Origin: Saprospiraceae bacterium
GTDB lineage: Bacteria; Bacteroidota; Bacteroidia; Chitinophagales; Saprospiraceae
Length of the DNA: 64,000 nucleotides
Direction of reading: 5' to 3'
Assembly (NCBI GenBank): GCA_041392805.1
Contig: JAWKLJ010000001.1
Location: 1,550,001 to 1,614,000 of the forward strand
The stretch's first letter is position 1, and the number at the start of each line of letters is the position of its first letter. Below the pieces are notes generated by a model. That model was not told the DNA's origin, searched no databases, and saw only the letters and a program-made list of their open reading frames with translations. Shown piece by piece: positions 35,480 to 44,638 of the stretch. The position numbers and the translations under genes are program-made.

Positions 35480-36049
35480 ATGACCTATAAAAATATTTTT
35501 TTCAGCTTCCTTCTTTTATCCTTTTCCTTGAGCAGCCAAGCCCAGGTCTATTTCACCCGCGCTGGAAAAATATCATTTTATTCTAATGCCCCCATGGAGA
35601 ATATAGAAGCTCATAATGTTGCGGCAACCAGTATTTTCAATGCCCAGACCGGTCAAATAGAATTTGCAGTACTAATTAAAGCTTTCCAATTCGAAAAAGC
35701 CCTGATGCAAGAACATTTTAATGGCAATTATCTCGAGAGTTCAAAGTTTCCTAAAAGCACATTTAAGGGAGAAATCGTCAACCTTTCTGATATTAATTTT
35801 AATATCGACGGCATCTATAATGCCGTGATAAAAGGTATATTAAGCATCCACGGTGTCTCTCAAAACATCCAAGCTGAAGGAAAATTCATGATCAGAAATG
35901 GTCAAATAACGGCTACATCTCGCTTCAATCTGGCTATTTCTGACTACAATATCAAAGTCCCGAACGTAGTGAGAGATAATATTGCTAAAGTGGTACGCGT
36001 AAGCGTTGATTTGGCCTTTGAAAAAATGGAGAAGGGATACAAAAAATAA
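35480..36049 (+). CDS. Periplasmic YceI-like protein in the peptide locus
   Basis: 189 residues. A signal peptide (MTYKNIFFSFLLLSFSLSSQA) is followed by a YceI-type lipocalin-like beta barrel: GKISFYSNAPMENIEAHN, QFEKALMQEHFNGNYLESSK, STFKGEIV and LSIHGVSQNI. YceI proteins bind isoprenoid-type lipids or similar hydrophobic ligands in the periplasm. It starts 5 nt after the adaptor stop, so it belongs to the operon. Possible roles are protection of the producer, a carrier for a lipid part, or an unrelated stress function; the sequence does not decide. A strong terminator follows. Confidence 0.85.
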   Translation: MTYKNIFFSFLLLSFSLSSQAQVYFTRAGKISFYSNAPMENIEAHNVAATSIFNAQTGQIEFAVLIKAFQFEKALMQEHFNGNYLESSKFPKSTFKGEIVNLSDINFNIDGIYNAVIKGILSIHGVSQNIQAEGKFMIRNGQITATSRFNLAISDYNIKVPNVVRDNIAKVVRVSVDLAFEKMEKGYKK

Positions 36050-36065
36050 ATTGCCTTATTCCTAA

Positions 36066-36108
36066 CACAAAAAAGGATTTCAAACTGCGTTTGAAATCCT
36101 TTTTTGTG
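36066..36108. terminator. Bidirectional terminator, perfect 19-bp stem
   Basis: CACAAAAAAGGATTTCAAA (36066-36084), loop CTGCG, then its exact complement (36090-36108) with built-in A and T runs. It sits between the convergent YceI-like gene and gldN and can serve both. A second small hairpin (CCTAGAA/TTCTAGG, 36115-36131) lies closer to gldN. Confidence 0.9.
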
Positions 36109-36155
36109 CTCGATCCTAGAAGTGTTCTAGGGAAAAAAATAAAAGAATTGGACTA

Positions 36156-37031
36156 TTAATAAGACCAAAGATCATGCTCGAAGTTAAATATTTCCTGTCT
36201 GATTTTTTCAGATTCTAGCAATAAGTCAACACCAGACAAATACTCTTGCAAACGACGATCATGTACGTTTGAAGCTTTGATAATATAACTGGAGAAGAAA
36301 CGCATTTCAAACAAATCTTCCCAGGTAATTAAGGTATTATCATTACCGAAGTTGAATACACGCTCACGAGCTAGGGTCTCCCTTGCTTCTGGGTAATACA
36401 CCCAAAACATAGGTTGCTCATAGCGGAATTCGCCAGTATTTTCGTCTTTCACATCCAATAATGGCGCAATACCTAAAATCCGAACCTGCAAGGTAGAGGT
36501 CTCTTCATCAAAAAACCAGATTTCTTTTAATCGGAAGCGTTTTACATCTTCAGGATTGATATCGTTGGTTACGATCTCAATTTTCTCATCGTAAGTGACG
36601 GGATCAAACGTGGTAATAGTATCCACACTTGCACCCATTGCCTTTACTTCATCTGGGGTAAGTTTTTGAGAAAACTTATCGTCTTCTACACTGTAGACAG
36701 TAATTTCTCCCGTTTCAGCAGCATCCATCAAGATAGAAAAAAGTGGTCTTTCAGGATAGGCAAAAGGGAGGTTCATTTTTTCCCGGGTATCAATCACGCG
36801 CCAAACGCGTTTTTCCCAGAAAATGTCAGCTTCACGAACGTGGTCATAAGCCAACACTCGTTTTTGAGTAATCGTCTTTTTTTCGACGATATCGTCTAAT
36901 GGACGATCTTGAGTAGCCTGGTCATTTTCACCGGCATCCATCATGATGTTGTCCGGCACTTGAGCTACGATCGGTCCGGCAAAAGTGAATAACAACAGGC
37001 TTAATCCTAGCAGTTTCAGAGCGATCTTCAT
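36156..37031 (-). CDS. gldN: Type IX secretion/gliding protein GldN
   Basis: 291 residues from the ATG at 37031; the longer frame to 37037 uses TTG. Signal peptide MKIALKLLGLSLLLFTFAGP. The body matches GldN/PorN: READIFWEKRVWRVIDTREKMN, PLFSILMDA, LKEIWFFDEETS and WVYYPEARE. GldN forms the periplasmic ring with GldK under the outer membrane. It lies last in porP-gldK-L-M-N order, 93 nt after gldM. Confidence 0.95.
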   Translation of the reverse strand: MKIALKLLGLSLLLFTFAGPIVAQVPDNIMMDAGENDQATQDRPLDDIVEKKTITQKRVLAYDHVREADIFWEKRVWRVIDTREKMNLPFAYPERPLFSILMDAAETGEITVYSVEDDKFSQKLTPDEVKAMGASVDTITTFDPVTYDEKIEIVTNDINPEDVKRFRLKEIWFFDEETSTLQVRILGIAPLLDVKDENTGEFRYEQPMFWVYYPEARETLARERVFNFGNDNTLITWEDLFEMRFFSSYIIKASNVHDRRLQEYLSGVDLLLESEKIRQEIFNFEHDLWSY

Positions 37032-37124
37032 GGTCAATCATTAGTTTAAAATGTGCAAAAGTGCAACCACTTAATAACGGATTAAATGACTGCACTATTA
37101 CACGTTAACAGAAAAATTTATAAT

Positions 37125-38702
37125 TTATTTTATCGAAAATACCATCGCATTGATTTGGCGGCCTGCTTTATCACCTGGACATCTGGCTCGAACATTATCA
37201 AAATAATAGATGTCTCCTGGTTTAGCTTGCGAAACCAATCGCTTGGCTTGGTCGCTATATACAGGGCCTTGATTAATGACAGGAACGGGGTCCTGGCGTT
37301 TGGCCACATAAGTCAGGTTAAAGCCTTGAATATTACAGCGGGCGTCGAAGTCAAAACCTTCTAAGATTGCTAATACCCCACCTTGTGCTTTGAATTCTCC
37401 GTTACCCATTGGCCCTCCTGATGAGTTTCCTAGCTTGGCCACTGGGTCAGGAATACGCTTGGAGCGAAATTCAAAGGTAGTGGGCGTAAGTCCTCCACCT
37501 GAAACAGAGATTTTGGCCACCCCGGGTTCAGTAACCTCCGCTATATATTTACTGCCTGACCCTTTCAGCGAAAGTCCACTACCACTCCCACTAACTCTCA
37601 GTTCATTACTGGATACACCAGCAGCTGCAACTGATACAGGATTATCAACGCCAATATAGAATACGTTCATTTTGTCTGCCGCTACCGTTACACTACGGCG
37701 ACCAACTTCGTATTCAAATTTTTTGGAGTAAGTCTCTACTTTTTGAGTAGTAGGATTGGTCAAAGTGATATCTACTGTATATTCTTTTACACCAGTACCG
37801 GAGGTAGATGCTTTGTATTGCGCCGTTCCTTCTTCGACAGGTAAGGAAGATCCATTGACTTTCACAACCATGTTCTCATATACAGACTTACTGGAAGCCC
37901 CAATGGTAATCTCAGCCTCATAAGGTTCGCCAGCAATCACGTAACTTTTTCTAGCAGAAGCGATAGGAATGAATGCGTCTACTTTAAAAGACTCTGCACC
38001 TACCTTGCTCACTAAAAAGTTTAATACGGCTGCTTCGGAACTCTTCATATCGTTCTTAAACTTGGTGAAGATAGGGAAAACAGAAGCGACTGGCATATGG
38101 TTGAAAGTGAATTCTTCCCAGCTTTTCTTTTTGGAGTTTTCCCAATCACTGCTAATATTCAAAGTGATACTTTTCTCCAAATCTGCAATAGCTTGGTCAT
38201 CGATAGCTGTACCTGGCAGCCCATTTAAGCTATTAATAATGTTTAGGATTTTTTCTCTATCGCCTAAAATTCGCTCTTTGAGCTCTGCCCCTTTGCCATC
38301 ATTGACTAGGATGCGAGTTGTTACATCCTTGTTTTTGTAGGCTTTAGGCTGACCTGCATGCTTTAAATCATCATCAGGAAAATATCCCTGACCAGTAGCA
38401 TCAACCAAACCATCTCTAGTTTCGGTAATGTACTTAGAAAACTCTTTTGAAATAGCCTGAATTTCCTTAGCAGCTTCTACTAATTTGCCATATTTCTCTT
38501 TGTCTTGATCGGCATTTTTGCCCAAGACAGTCATTGCAAATTCATTAGACTGATCGATCACAGCGTTTGATCCAGCAATACCTTTATCGATCAAAAAGAA
38601 GGCGTTGATAATCTCTGCGGACACGTTGAGGGCCAACAGGGCCGTCAGTACGAGATACATCAGGTTGATCATCAACTGCCGCGGTTCCTTTGGAATTGAC
38701 AT
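37125..38702 (-). CDS. gldM: Type IX secretion/gliding motor protein GldM
   Basis: 525 residues. The N-terminus (MSIPKEPRQLMINLMYLVLT) carries the single membrane helix with its conserved Glu (NVSAEIINAFFLID). A long periplasmic part follows with four expected domains, including the beta-rich C-terminal portion (RIPDPVAKLGN, GGVLAILEGFDFDARC). GldM with GldL forms the proton-driven motor and reaches the GldKN ring. Its length is usual for the family. It starts 42 nt after gldL. Confidence 0.95.
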   Translation of the reverse strand: MSIPKEPRQLMINLMYLVLTALLALNVSAEIINAFFLIDKGIAGSNAVIDQSNEFAMTVLGKNADQDKEKYGKLVEAAKEIQAISKEFSKYITETRDGLVDATGQGYFPDDDLKHAGQPKAYKNKDVTTRILVNDGKGAELKERILGDREKILNIINSLNGLPGTAIDDQAIADLEKSITLNISSDWENSKKKSWEEFTFNHMPVASVFPIFTKFKNDMKSSEAAVLNFLVSKVGAESFKVDAFIPIASARKSYVIAGEPYEAEITIGASSKSVYENMVVKVNGSSLPVEEGTAQYKASTSGTGVKEYTVDITLTNPTTQKVETYSKKFEYEVGRRSVTVAADKMNVFYIGVDNPVSVAAAGVSSNELRVSGSGSGLSLKGSGSKYIAEVTEPGVAKISVSGGGLTPTTFEFRSKRIPDPVAKLGNSSGGPMGNGEFKAQGGVLAILEGFDFDARCNIQGFNLTYVAKRQDPVPVINQGPVYSDQAKRLVSQAKPGDIYYFDNVRARCPGDKAGRQINAMVFSIK

Positions 38703-38744
38703 ATGTCTTTAATTTTTGCAGTTAGCAATTGATATTAAAAAACC

Positions 38745-39359
38745 TTAGCTATTTCGTATGTTAGCCATGGAAGAGATCATAGAACCATATACGTTGTTCA
38801 AAGAGCTGTAGGTTTGGTTGAGGGAACCAAGATTCTTGTTTAAATCCACAAGATTGGACTTATATTGTTTCGCTTCATCTACAGAATCGCTAATATCCAT
38901 CATCGCTTCGTTTAGCTTGGTATAAAAGTTACCCATTGCTTTAATTTGGTCACTTGTACCTGAAAAGTCCACTTCTTGTAAAGCTTTAAGCGAAGATAAG
39001 CTCTTAGCCATTACTTGTAGCTCTGTCAACATACCCCCTAATTGTTGTTCTACTATTTCACCATTTAAAGCTGGTGTTTGTGGAGTAACAGCCATAGGTC
39101 CAGCACTTATTGGTTGGATATTAGAATGATAGTTATCCAAACCTGGGTATAGTTTTTCCCAGTAGTAATCTTTATCAGGACCTATAATACCTAAGAATAA
39201 GAAGATGCCAGCCTCTGTAAACATACCGGCCATTAACATTTCATCGGCGAATGGCCATGAAAGAATCTTAAATAATGCGCCTAACAATACAACACAGGCT
39301 CCTGCTCCAATAATCAAGTTTTTAATATACTTGAATCCTTTCGATTTTAAGAAACTCAT
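38745..39359 (-). CDS. gldL: Type IX secretion/gliding motor protein GldL
   Basis: 204 residues. Two membrane helices (about 14-34 and 42-58) include the conserved Glu in FTEAGIFLFLGI, then a cytoplasmic helical tail (QLGGMLTELQVMAKSL). GldL forms the pentameric stator around two GldM helices. Its start is ATG at 39359. It is separated from gldK by 267 bp holding a strong hairpin. Confidence 0.95.
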   Translation of the reverse strand: MSFLKSKGFKYIKNLIIGAGACVVLLGALFKILSWPFADEMLMAGMFTEAGIFLFLGIIGPDKDYYWEKLYPGLDNYHSNIQPISAGPMAVTPQTPALNGEIVEQQLGGMLTELQVMAKSLSSLKALQEVDFSGTSDQIKAMGNFYTKLNEAMMDISDSVDEAKQYKSNLVDLNKNLGSLNQTYSSLNNVYGSMISSMANIRNS

Positions 39360-39578
39360 TGTACGATGCAGTTTTTAATGTTAGTTGAAAAATTTGCTTG
39401 TTCAATTTTTTGAAACTCACTTTCATAATGCACTTGTCGAAAAAAGATACACCTTCGACTATTTTTTTTTTAAAATAAACTAAGCAGATGGCAATCTTTT
39501 GGATTTCAATCTTTTGCGTCCGAATTTCATTCAAAAGATAGTGCGGTGGAAGTGCTAAAGTGGGTGAGCTACAAATAC

Positions 39579-39612
39579 AAAGAAGGATATTGCGTAGGCA
39601 ATATCCTTCTTT
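39579..39612 (-). terminator. Strong hairpin between gldK and gldL
   Basis: AAAGAAGGATATTGC (39579-39593), loop GTAG, then its exact complement (39598-39612): a 15-bp perfect stem 14 nt after the gldK stop. On the minus strand it is followed by a mixed T-rich run (TTTGTATTTG). It may partly end transcription after gldK, or protect the 3' end of porP-gldK mRNA. Confidence 0.65.
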
Positions 39613-39626
39613 AATATGGTGATTAA

Positions 39627-40871
39627 TTAGAAATCATTTACAGAACGACCTAGGAAGGTCAAGGCACATCGGAAACCAATATATGACTTAGTTGTATCTT
39701 GGTATTCCCAGTGACGTACACCATTACGGAGATAATACATAATATCTTTCCATGATCCTCCTCTGATCACTTTGCGCTTATAGGCCTCGGGATCGTCCTC
39801 TTTAGCATCAAAGCGGATATCAGGATTTAGGTCATGAATAAAAGCATAAGCATTTTCATAGTAAGCGGAGCTGGTCCATTCTGCTACATTCCCTGACATA
39901 TTGAATAACCCATAATCATTAGGGAAATAAGCATCAGCTCTAACCGTATATTGACCACCATCTTCGGGGTAATTACCGCGGCCGGGTTTAAAATTGGCCA
40001 ATAAACAACCCTTGGCATTTCTCACATAATAAGTTCCCCAAGGAAATGGTGCCAATTCATGTCCACCACGTGCAGCGTACTCCCACTCATGTTCTGTAGG
40101 TAAACGGAAATCTTCCGTATTGATACCATCCCCACGAGTCTGTTGGTAAGTATTCCAAAGTTTAGTCCGCCAGTAGCAAAACGCATTAGCGGTATGCCAG
40201 TCGATACCTACTACAGGATAATCATCAAAGGCAGGGTGCCAGAAATAATTACGGGTCATGGGTTCGTTGTAAGAATAAGAGAAGTCGCGAATCCAAACCA
40301 GTGTATCTGGATAAATTTTAGCCTTCTTACGCTTGATAAAAGTGTTTCTTGGAGATTTGCCTTTATCATTTGAGGCTCTTTTCCAATCATACCACTCATA
40401 TTCAAAAACCAATTTGTCGACATCCAGCTCTTTTTTACCAGCGAATCGATCATCGCCTTGGTAATAAAGATCCTCAAGGGTTTCGTCAGCCCAATCGATT
40501 TCGTAATCCCAGTCGATTTTTTGTTCACCAGTTGCTTCATCCTCAATATAATGATCAAGGTAAGAATGAGCAATGGAGTCTCTTACCCAATAAACGAACT
40601 GTCGATACTCGTTGTTGGTAACTTCAGTATCATCCATGTAAAAGCCTTGGATAGAGATCTGCTTTTGACGCTGCACGAAAGTATTGCTAACGTCTTGATC
40701 ACTGGGTCCGATGGTCAGTGTTCCGGATGGAACATAAACCATACCGTAGGGATTGATTCCCTTCCAGGAAGGACGGTCAAGTACACCTAATAATTGACCG
40801 TTTTCGCGTCGACCGCACGACGCCGCTAACACCACTAGTAATAGTAGTGCGAATTTGGATAAATTTTTCAT
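39627..40871 (-). CDS. gldK: Type IX secretion/gliding lipoprotein GldK
   Basis: 414 residues. Lipoprotein signal with Cys19 (LLVVLAASC). The body is a formylglycine-generating-enzyme-like (FGE-sulfatase) fold: GMVYVPSGTLTIGPSDQDV, YMDDTEVTNNEYRQFVYWV, FRLPTEHEWEYAARGG, GNVAEWTSSAYYENA and VIRGGSW. GldK builds the ring complex with GldN at the outer membrane. It follows porP by 284 bp. Confidence 0.95.
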   Translation of the reverse strand: MKNLSKFALLLLVVLAASCGRRENGQLLGVLDRPSWKGINPYGMVYVPSGTLTIGPSDQDVSNTFVQRQKQISIQGFYMDDTEVTNNEYRQFVYWVRDSIAHSYLDHYIEDEATGEQKIDWDYEIDWADETLEDLYYQGDDRFAGKKELDVDKLVFEYEWYDWKRASNDKGKSPRNTFIKRKKAKIYPDTLVWIRDFSYSYNEPMTRNYFWHPAFDDYPVVGIDWHTANAFCYWRTKLWNTYQQTRGDGINTEDFRLPTEHEWEYAARGGHELAPFPWGTYYVRNAKGCLLANFKPGRGNYPEDGGQYTVRADAYFPNDYGLFNMSGNVAEWTSSAYYENAYAFIHDLNPDIRFDAKEDDPEAYKRKVIRGGSWKDIMYYLRNGVRHWEYQDTTKSYIGFRCALTFLGRSVNDF

Positions 40872-41155
40872 GTTAACACCCGAGTTTTCCTTCAGATTAA
40901 ATGTTATGCTTTATTCCACTTTGTATAAGTGATTTTTGGGATCCTTCGTTTTTGGGCCCCGGGTCCTTTTTACAGTGGAACACCGAACTCGCTGTTTAAA
41001 GCGAATGTAAATATATATGCTTTCAAAAATTTATCAAAAATAATTAATTTCTTTTATACATCCGCCCCTAAAAGTTTAACACACTCGTATAGGAACGCCC
41101 TTAGAATCCATAATATTTTAAAGACGGGCAATTTTAAACGTAATTTTTTGCACCT

Positions 41156-42124
41156 TTATAAAGATCTGGGGTTGTAAATAATTCGCGGAGGTCGACCAGC
41201 GCCCAACCGTTTATTTAGATTATAATTGACCATAATTTCATGCGACCCATTACTCACTGTATTTAAATCGCTTAAAGTCAGATCATAAGCATAATATAAG
41301 TTCAAGTTCTCACTTAGTTTGAAGCCCACTATGACAGAGGCGGCATCAATTGAATTGGTATTATAACCTCTAAACGCTACCCCTCCGAATATATTGTCGT
41401 TGTATCGGGCAATTAAAGAAATATCTGTTTGCGTTTGGGTAAGGTCGGATTTTACTAACATAGAGGGATGTAGGCTAAGCCTAGAACTGATCTCAAAATG
41501 TGCTCCAAGGTTTAAGAAAAAAGCCCTCTTGAGCGGTATGGAAAGACTTTCCAGGTTTATGATTGGTTCATTTAAATGTCGAACGCCAAGCCCTGCCTCT
41601 ATTTTTTCATTTTGGAAATAAATCCCTGCACCAAATGTATTAGCCGACGTACTAACTGCACTTAGCGGAAGTAAATCATCCTCATGGTTGATAAAGCCTG
41701 GCTCGCTATAACTACCATCAGGCGTCCGAAGGAGTGAGCCATCTAAAGTATATTGGATCAATCCACCACTTATCCCAAAAGAAAGTATACCAGCCTCCGA
41801 GAAAATTTGATAATTATAGGATAAAATAGAGGTAGTCATTTTTTCTGCGCCCAATTCATCATTCTCCAAATGCAAACCAACTCCTCCACTTGCAACATAT
41901 AAAGGAAGGTGAGCGCTGATAAACTGAGTACTCGGACTCCCCTCCAAACCAACCCATTGCTGCCGAAAACCGCCTGTTACACTTAGCGAATGCTCTAAAC
42001 CTGCATAACCAGGATTCCAATTGAGTTGATTCATCATATAAAGACTATACTGTGCTGGTTGTTGGCCATAAGCCACCAAGCTATATAGCAGCAAGAAAAT
42101 AGGTAGTGTAGCTTTTAATTGCAT
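41156..42124 (-). CDS. PorP/SprF-family type IX secretion outer-membrane protein
   Basis: 322 residues. Signal peptide MQLKATLPIFLLLYSLVAYG is followed by the family hallmark QYSLYMMNQLNWNPGYAGLE and repeated beta strands of an outer-membrane barrel (GGFRQQWVGLEGSPSTQF). PorP/SprF proteins help deliver or anchor type IX cargo such as SprB-like adhesins. The position directly upstream of gldK matches the porPKLMN order of other Bacteroidota. A link to the giant surface protein is possible but not shown. Confidence 0.92.
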   Translation of the reverse strand: MQLKATLPIFLLLYSLVAYGQQPAQYSLYMMNQLNWNPGYAGLEHSLSVTGGFRQQWVGLEGSPSTQFISAHLPLYVASGGVGLHLENDELGAEKMTTSILSYNYQIFSEAGILSFGISGGLIQYTLDGSLLRTPDGSYSEPGFINHEDDLLPLSAVSTSANTFGAGIYFQNEKIEAGLGVRHLNEPIINLESLSIPLKRAFFLNLGAHFEISSRLSLHPSMLVKSDLTQTQTDISLIARYNDNIFGGVAFRGYNTNSIDAASVIVGFKLSENLNLYYAYDLTLSDLNTVSNGSHEIMVNYNLNKRLGAGRPPRIIYNPRSL

Positions 42125-42647
42125 AGCATGAAAGGATATTAAAAATTATTCATTTCCTCTAAGTTTATAACGGGAAGTCGACAAGAATAGTTTTAGCAAA
42201 TAAAAATCATTAGACTTCCTGAAAGCGTTGCACCGTCATACAATGCTTTATGCCGAAGTGTCAAGCCGTTTTGTCTAGCTGGTGTAAAATAAAATAAATT
42301 GTGTTGACAATCAAGGAAATTAGTCATTACATGTGAGTTGATTTTAAGTGCTTTGTCAAGGTACTGACTTATAAAATTGATTTCGCAGGTAGAAAGGAGC
42401 GCATCGATGACAAAAGTGCTATTATTTAAGAAGGCTTCCTACTTGGCTTCCTTGCTTCATAGGTAGGAAAAAGCCCCCTACCCTTTTGTTGAAACTTTTC
42501 TTGCAGATAATACAAATTTCTTAAAGCTGCATGGCTGTAGATTGCAATGAAAAAGACTTTATAAACCTTAGCGATATATCAATCGATCGGATGATGGGCT
42601 ATTGCAACAAATAAAAGTCTCATATCATCAGCAATTCATCTGTGGTG
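42125..42647. other. 523-bp intergenic region between porP and the XRE/S24 gene
   Basis: No gene seen. There is one short hairpin (GGTAGG 42462-42467 with CCTACC 42477-42482, followed by CTTTTG) that could be a weak terminator on the plus strand. The porP promoter must lie in the left part; I could not place it with confidence. Confidence 0.5.
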
Positions 42648-43367
42648 TTAACTAATGGCATAGGAGGTTAATCTACATTTCACCTTTAAAATTTGTCGAA
42701 TTTCCTCCAATTCCACGGGATAAGGCTTATAAACGGCATCATTATCTGAAATCAAATTGAGTTGCGTCACCGTATGTCCATCCCTAACTTGCTGAATTCG
42801 CTTAGCGACCACCACATCCGTCACGATAACATAAACATGGTTATCCCTTAAGGGATTCCCTCTTTCTATGGCTTCACAAACGACTATATCGCCATTGGTG
42901 ATGGTCGGCGTCATACTGTCTCCACTGATCTCAAAGGCCATGAGCTCTCCACTCAAATTGGGAATTGAAAATTTTTGGAGGTTTTGTAGGAATTTATCAT
43001 CCTGTAATTCCGTCGCATATCCCGCCAAAGCCTTTGAAGGAACCAACGTAATATTTTCACGGCCTCCTATCTGCCGGTCCATAAAGGAACGGGTAGGTAT
43101 ATCCCCAAATGATGGATGCCCTCCAATAAACATATCGTCCCCACTACCAAAGATATAATTGGCATCAATGCCATATGCATAGAAAAGTTTTTGCAACTGA
43201 TCCACGGTAATGTTGCGCTGCCCTTTGAGGATGCTATTTATAACATGGTTGTACGTTCCTAACTTTTTGGCAAGATCTGACTTGCCTTTAATCAGGTTGA
43301 ATTTTTCCAATGAGTTAAACACCTCATTAAATCGCTGATTTACAATGTTATCTGAAAAGTCGCTCAT
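42648..43367 (-). CDS. XRE-family repressor with S24 (LexA/CI-like) peptidase domain
   Basis: 239 residues. A helix-turn-helix lies at about 28-75 (SDLAKKLGTYNHVINSILKG). A LexA-like C-terminal domain has catalytic Ser151 (ISGDSMTP) and Lys189 (VVVAKRI), and a candidate self-cleavage Ala-Gly at 115-116. Such repressors are cut after DNA damage or stress. It is divergent from the glucosaminidase gene, with operator-like repeats between them. No phage genes are nearby, so this is probably a chromosomal regulator. Confidence 0.9.
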   Translation of the reverse strand: MSDFSDNIVNQRFNEVFNSLEKFNLIKGKSDLAKKLGTYNHVINSILKGQRNITVDQLQKLFYAYGIDANYIFGSGDDMFIGGHPSFGDIPTRSFMDRQIGGRENITLVPSKALAGYATELQDDKFLQNLQKFSIPNLSGELMAFEISGDSMTPTITNGDIVVCEAIERGNPLRDNHVYVIVTDVVVAKRIQQVRDGHTVTQLNLISDNDAVYKPYPVELEEIRQILKVKCRLTSYAIS

Positions 43368-43374
43368 GTTTTGA

Positions 43375-43426
43375 ACAAAATTGTTTTAAATCTTTTTGTT
43401 TTTAAAAACTTTTTGTTTTATATTTG
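43375..43426 (+). promoter_or_regulatory. Divergent promoter/operator region with Bacteroidota-type promoter
   Basis: TATATTTG (43419-43426) fits the -7 consensus TAnnTTTG, and TTG at 43396-43398 lies 20 bp upstream as a -33 element, pointing to the glucosaminidase gene. Overlapping it are two exact CTTTTTGTTTT copies (43392 and 43409, 17 bp apart) and the inverted AACAA/TTGTT pair (43375-43386). These are candidate operators for the S24 repressor, which starts at 43367. Confidence 0.5.
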
Positions 43427-43508
43427 TATTGCAACCTTGATTAATGAAATCAAATCATTGCAGTAAACAAGCATAAAGATACAAAAAGTTTCTTAAAATC
43501 CTACTATT

Positions 43509-44333
43509 ATGAGATCAGATACCCATACCAACTATAGCATACGCCAAAAAGAAAGACAACAAGATGTTTTATTTAAACAACAACAATCGCTTAAAGAACA
43601 GCATTCCGCTCCTGCTTTTGAGGGCATTGACATAGGGGCTTTGCTACTACATTTCTGGAAGGGTTTGAAAAAACTTTTTGTTGCTCTAAAATATCAATTA
43701 TCCAAGCGACCTGTTATAGAAACATCTAAAATTCAATTGCCTTGGTTTAAGTTGGGGCTTGCTGCCCTTGCGATTTTTATTTTAACCAAAAAAGATATCC
43801 ATTTTTCCATCAATATGAAGGCTCCATTGGATGCGTTAGTCAAAGACCACCAGGAAGAGTCCACCCTGCCTACCACTGAACATCTTTCTCTCCTTACGCC
43901 GGTTAATCTCCAAACAAAAACAGTCATTGAAAATAAATTTTCTCTAAGCAACATTTCTGATGAAAAAGCAAAAAACTACATCAAACGGTTTCAAAAAGTA
44001 GCAATTGCTGAAATGGAAAAATTTGGCATCCCTGCTAGCATAAAAATAGCACAAGGGCTACTAGAAAGCCGCGCTGGCACCCAAGATGCAACCATTACAT
44101 CTAATAACCATTTTGGCGAACTGATGGCAGGACAAGCATACCATAGTGCCTGGGAAAATTGGCGAACGCACAGTATGCTCTTGCAAGAAAACTATCCAGA
44201 ACTGTTTGAACTAGGGAATAATTATAAAAAATGGGCAGCTGGATTCAAAAAAGTAGGCTATACAGATGATCGCAATTACGAAAAATACTTAATTGACATT
44301 ATCAAGAAATACAATCTACAAGAAATTGACTAA
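43509..44333 (+). CDS. Membrane-anchored glucosaminidase (FlgJ/LytB-type peptidoglycan hydrolase)
   Basis: 274 residues. There is a Gln/Lys-rich cytoplasmic N-terminus, one membrane segment (about 80-94) and a periplasmic glucosaminidase domain (about 155-272). The motifs GIPASIKIAQGLLESRAG with the likely catalytic Glu186, NNHFGE and KKWAAGFKKVGY are typical. It would cut N-acetylglucosaminyl bonds in peptidoglycan. The usual Cys of NHFGIKC is missing, a common variation. It is divergent from the XRE/S24 regulator, so control by that repressor is plausible. A terminator follows. Confidence 0.85.
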   Translation: MRSDTHTNYSIRQKERQQDVLFKQQQSLKEQHSAPAFEGIDIGALLLHFWKGLKKLFVALKYQLSKRPVIETSKIQLPWFKLGLAALAIFILTKKDIHFSINMKAPLDALVKDHQEESTLPTTEHLSLLTPVNLQTKTVIENKFSLSNISDEKAKNYIKRFQKVAIAEMEKFGIPASIKIAQGLLESRAGTQDATITSNNHFGELMAGQAYHSAWENWRTHSMLLQENYPELFELGNNYKKWAAGFKKVGYTDDRNYEKYLIDIIKKYNLQEID

Positions 44334-44373
44334 ATAAGATATTTCTTTTCTCTGAGTGGTTTTCTCGTCTTGG

Positions 44374-44403
44374 AAGGCCTGCCGTTTAAAGGCGGCCTTT
44401 TTT
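44374..44403 (+). terminator. Terminator after glucosaminidase gene
   Basis: AAGGCC(T)GCC pairs with GGCGGCCTT around loop GTTTAAA, followed by six T. The position, 41 nt after the stop, fits an intrinsic terminator. The remaining bases to 44638 hold no gene; a small inverted repeat TCCGC/GCGGA lies at 44499-44524. Confidence 0.85.
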
Positions 44404-44638
44404 CCTATTTCTCTGCCATTTAAAATATCCACTCACTACGAAAATAACCTCTTTGTCAATTTTTGCGGTCAAGTGAAAGTGAAAAGATAAAGCGACCATC
44501 CGCGTGCGCCGAAGCTTTAGCGGAGGAGCAAGGAAGCTGTGTCTTTTGCTTTCCCTTGACTCAAAAGGGCAGCGATTGTCAGAGAACCCAATATGATAGC
44601 GATGACTAAAATAGCATACAAAAATTGCCAGAAATGCT

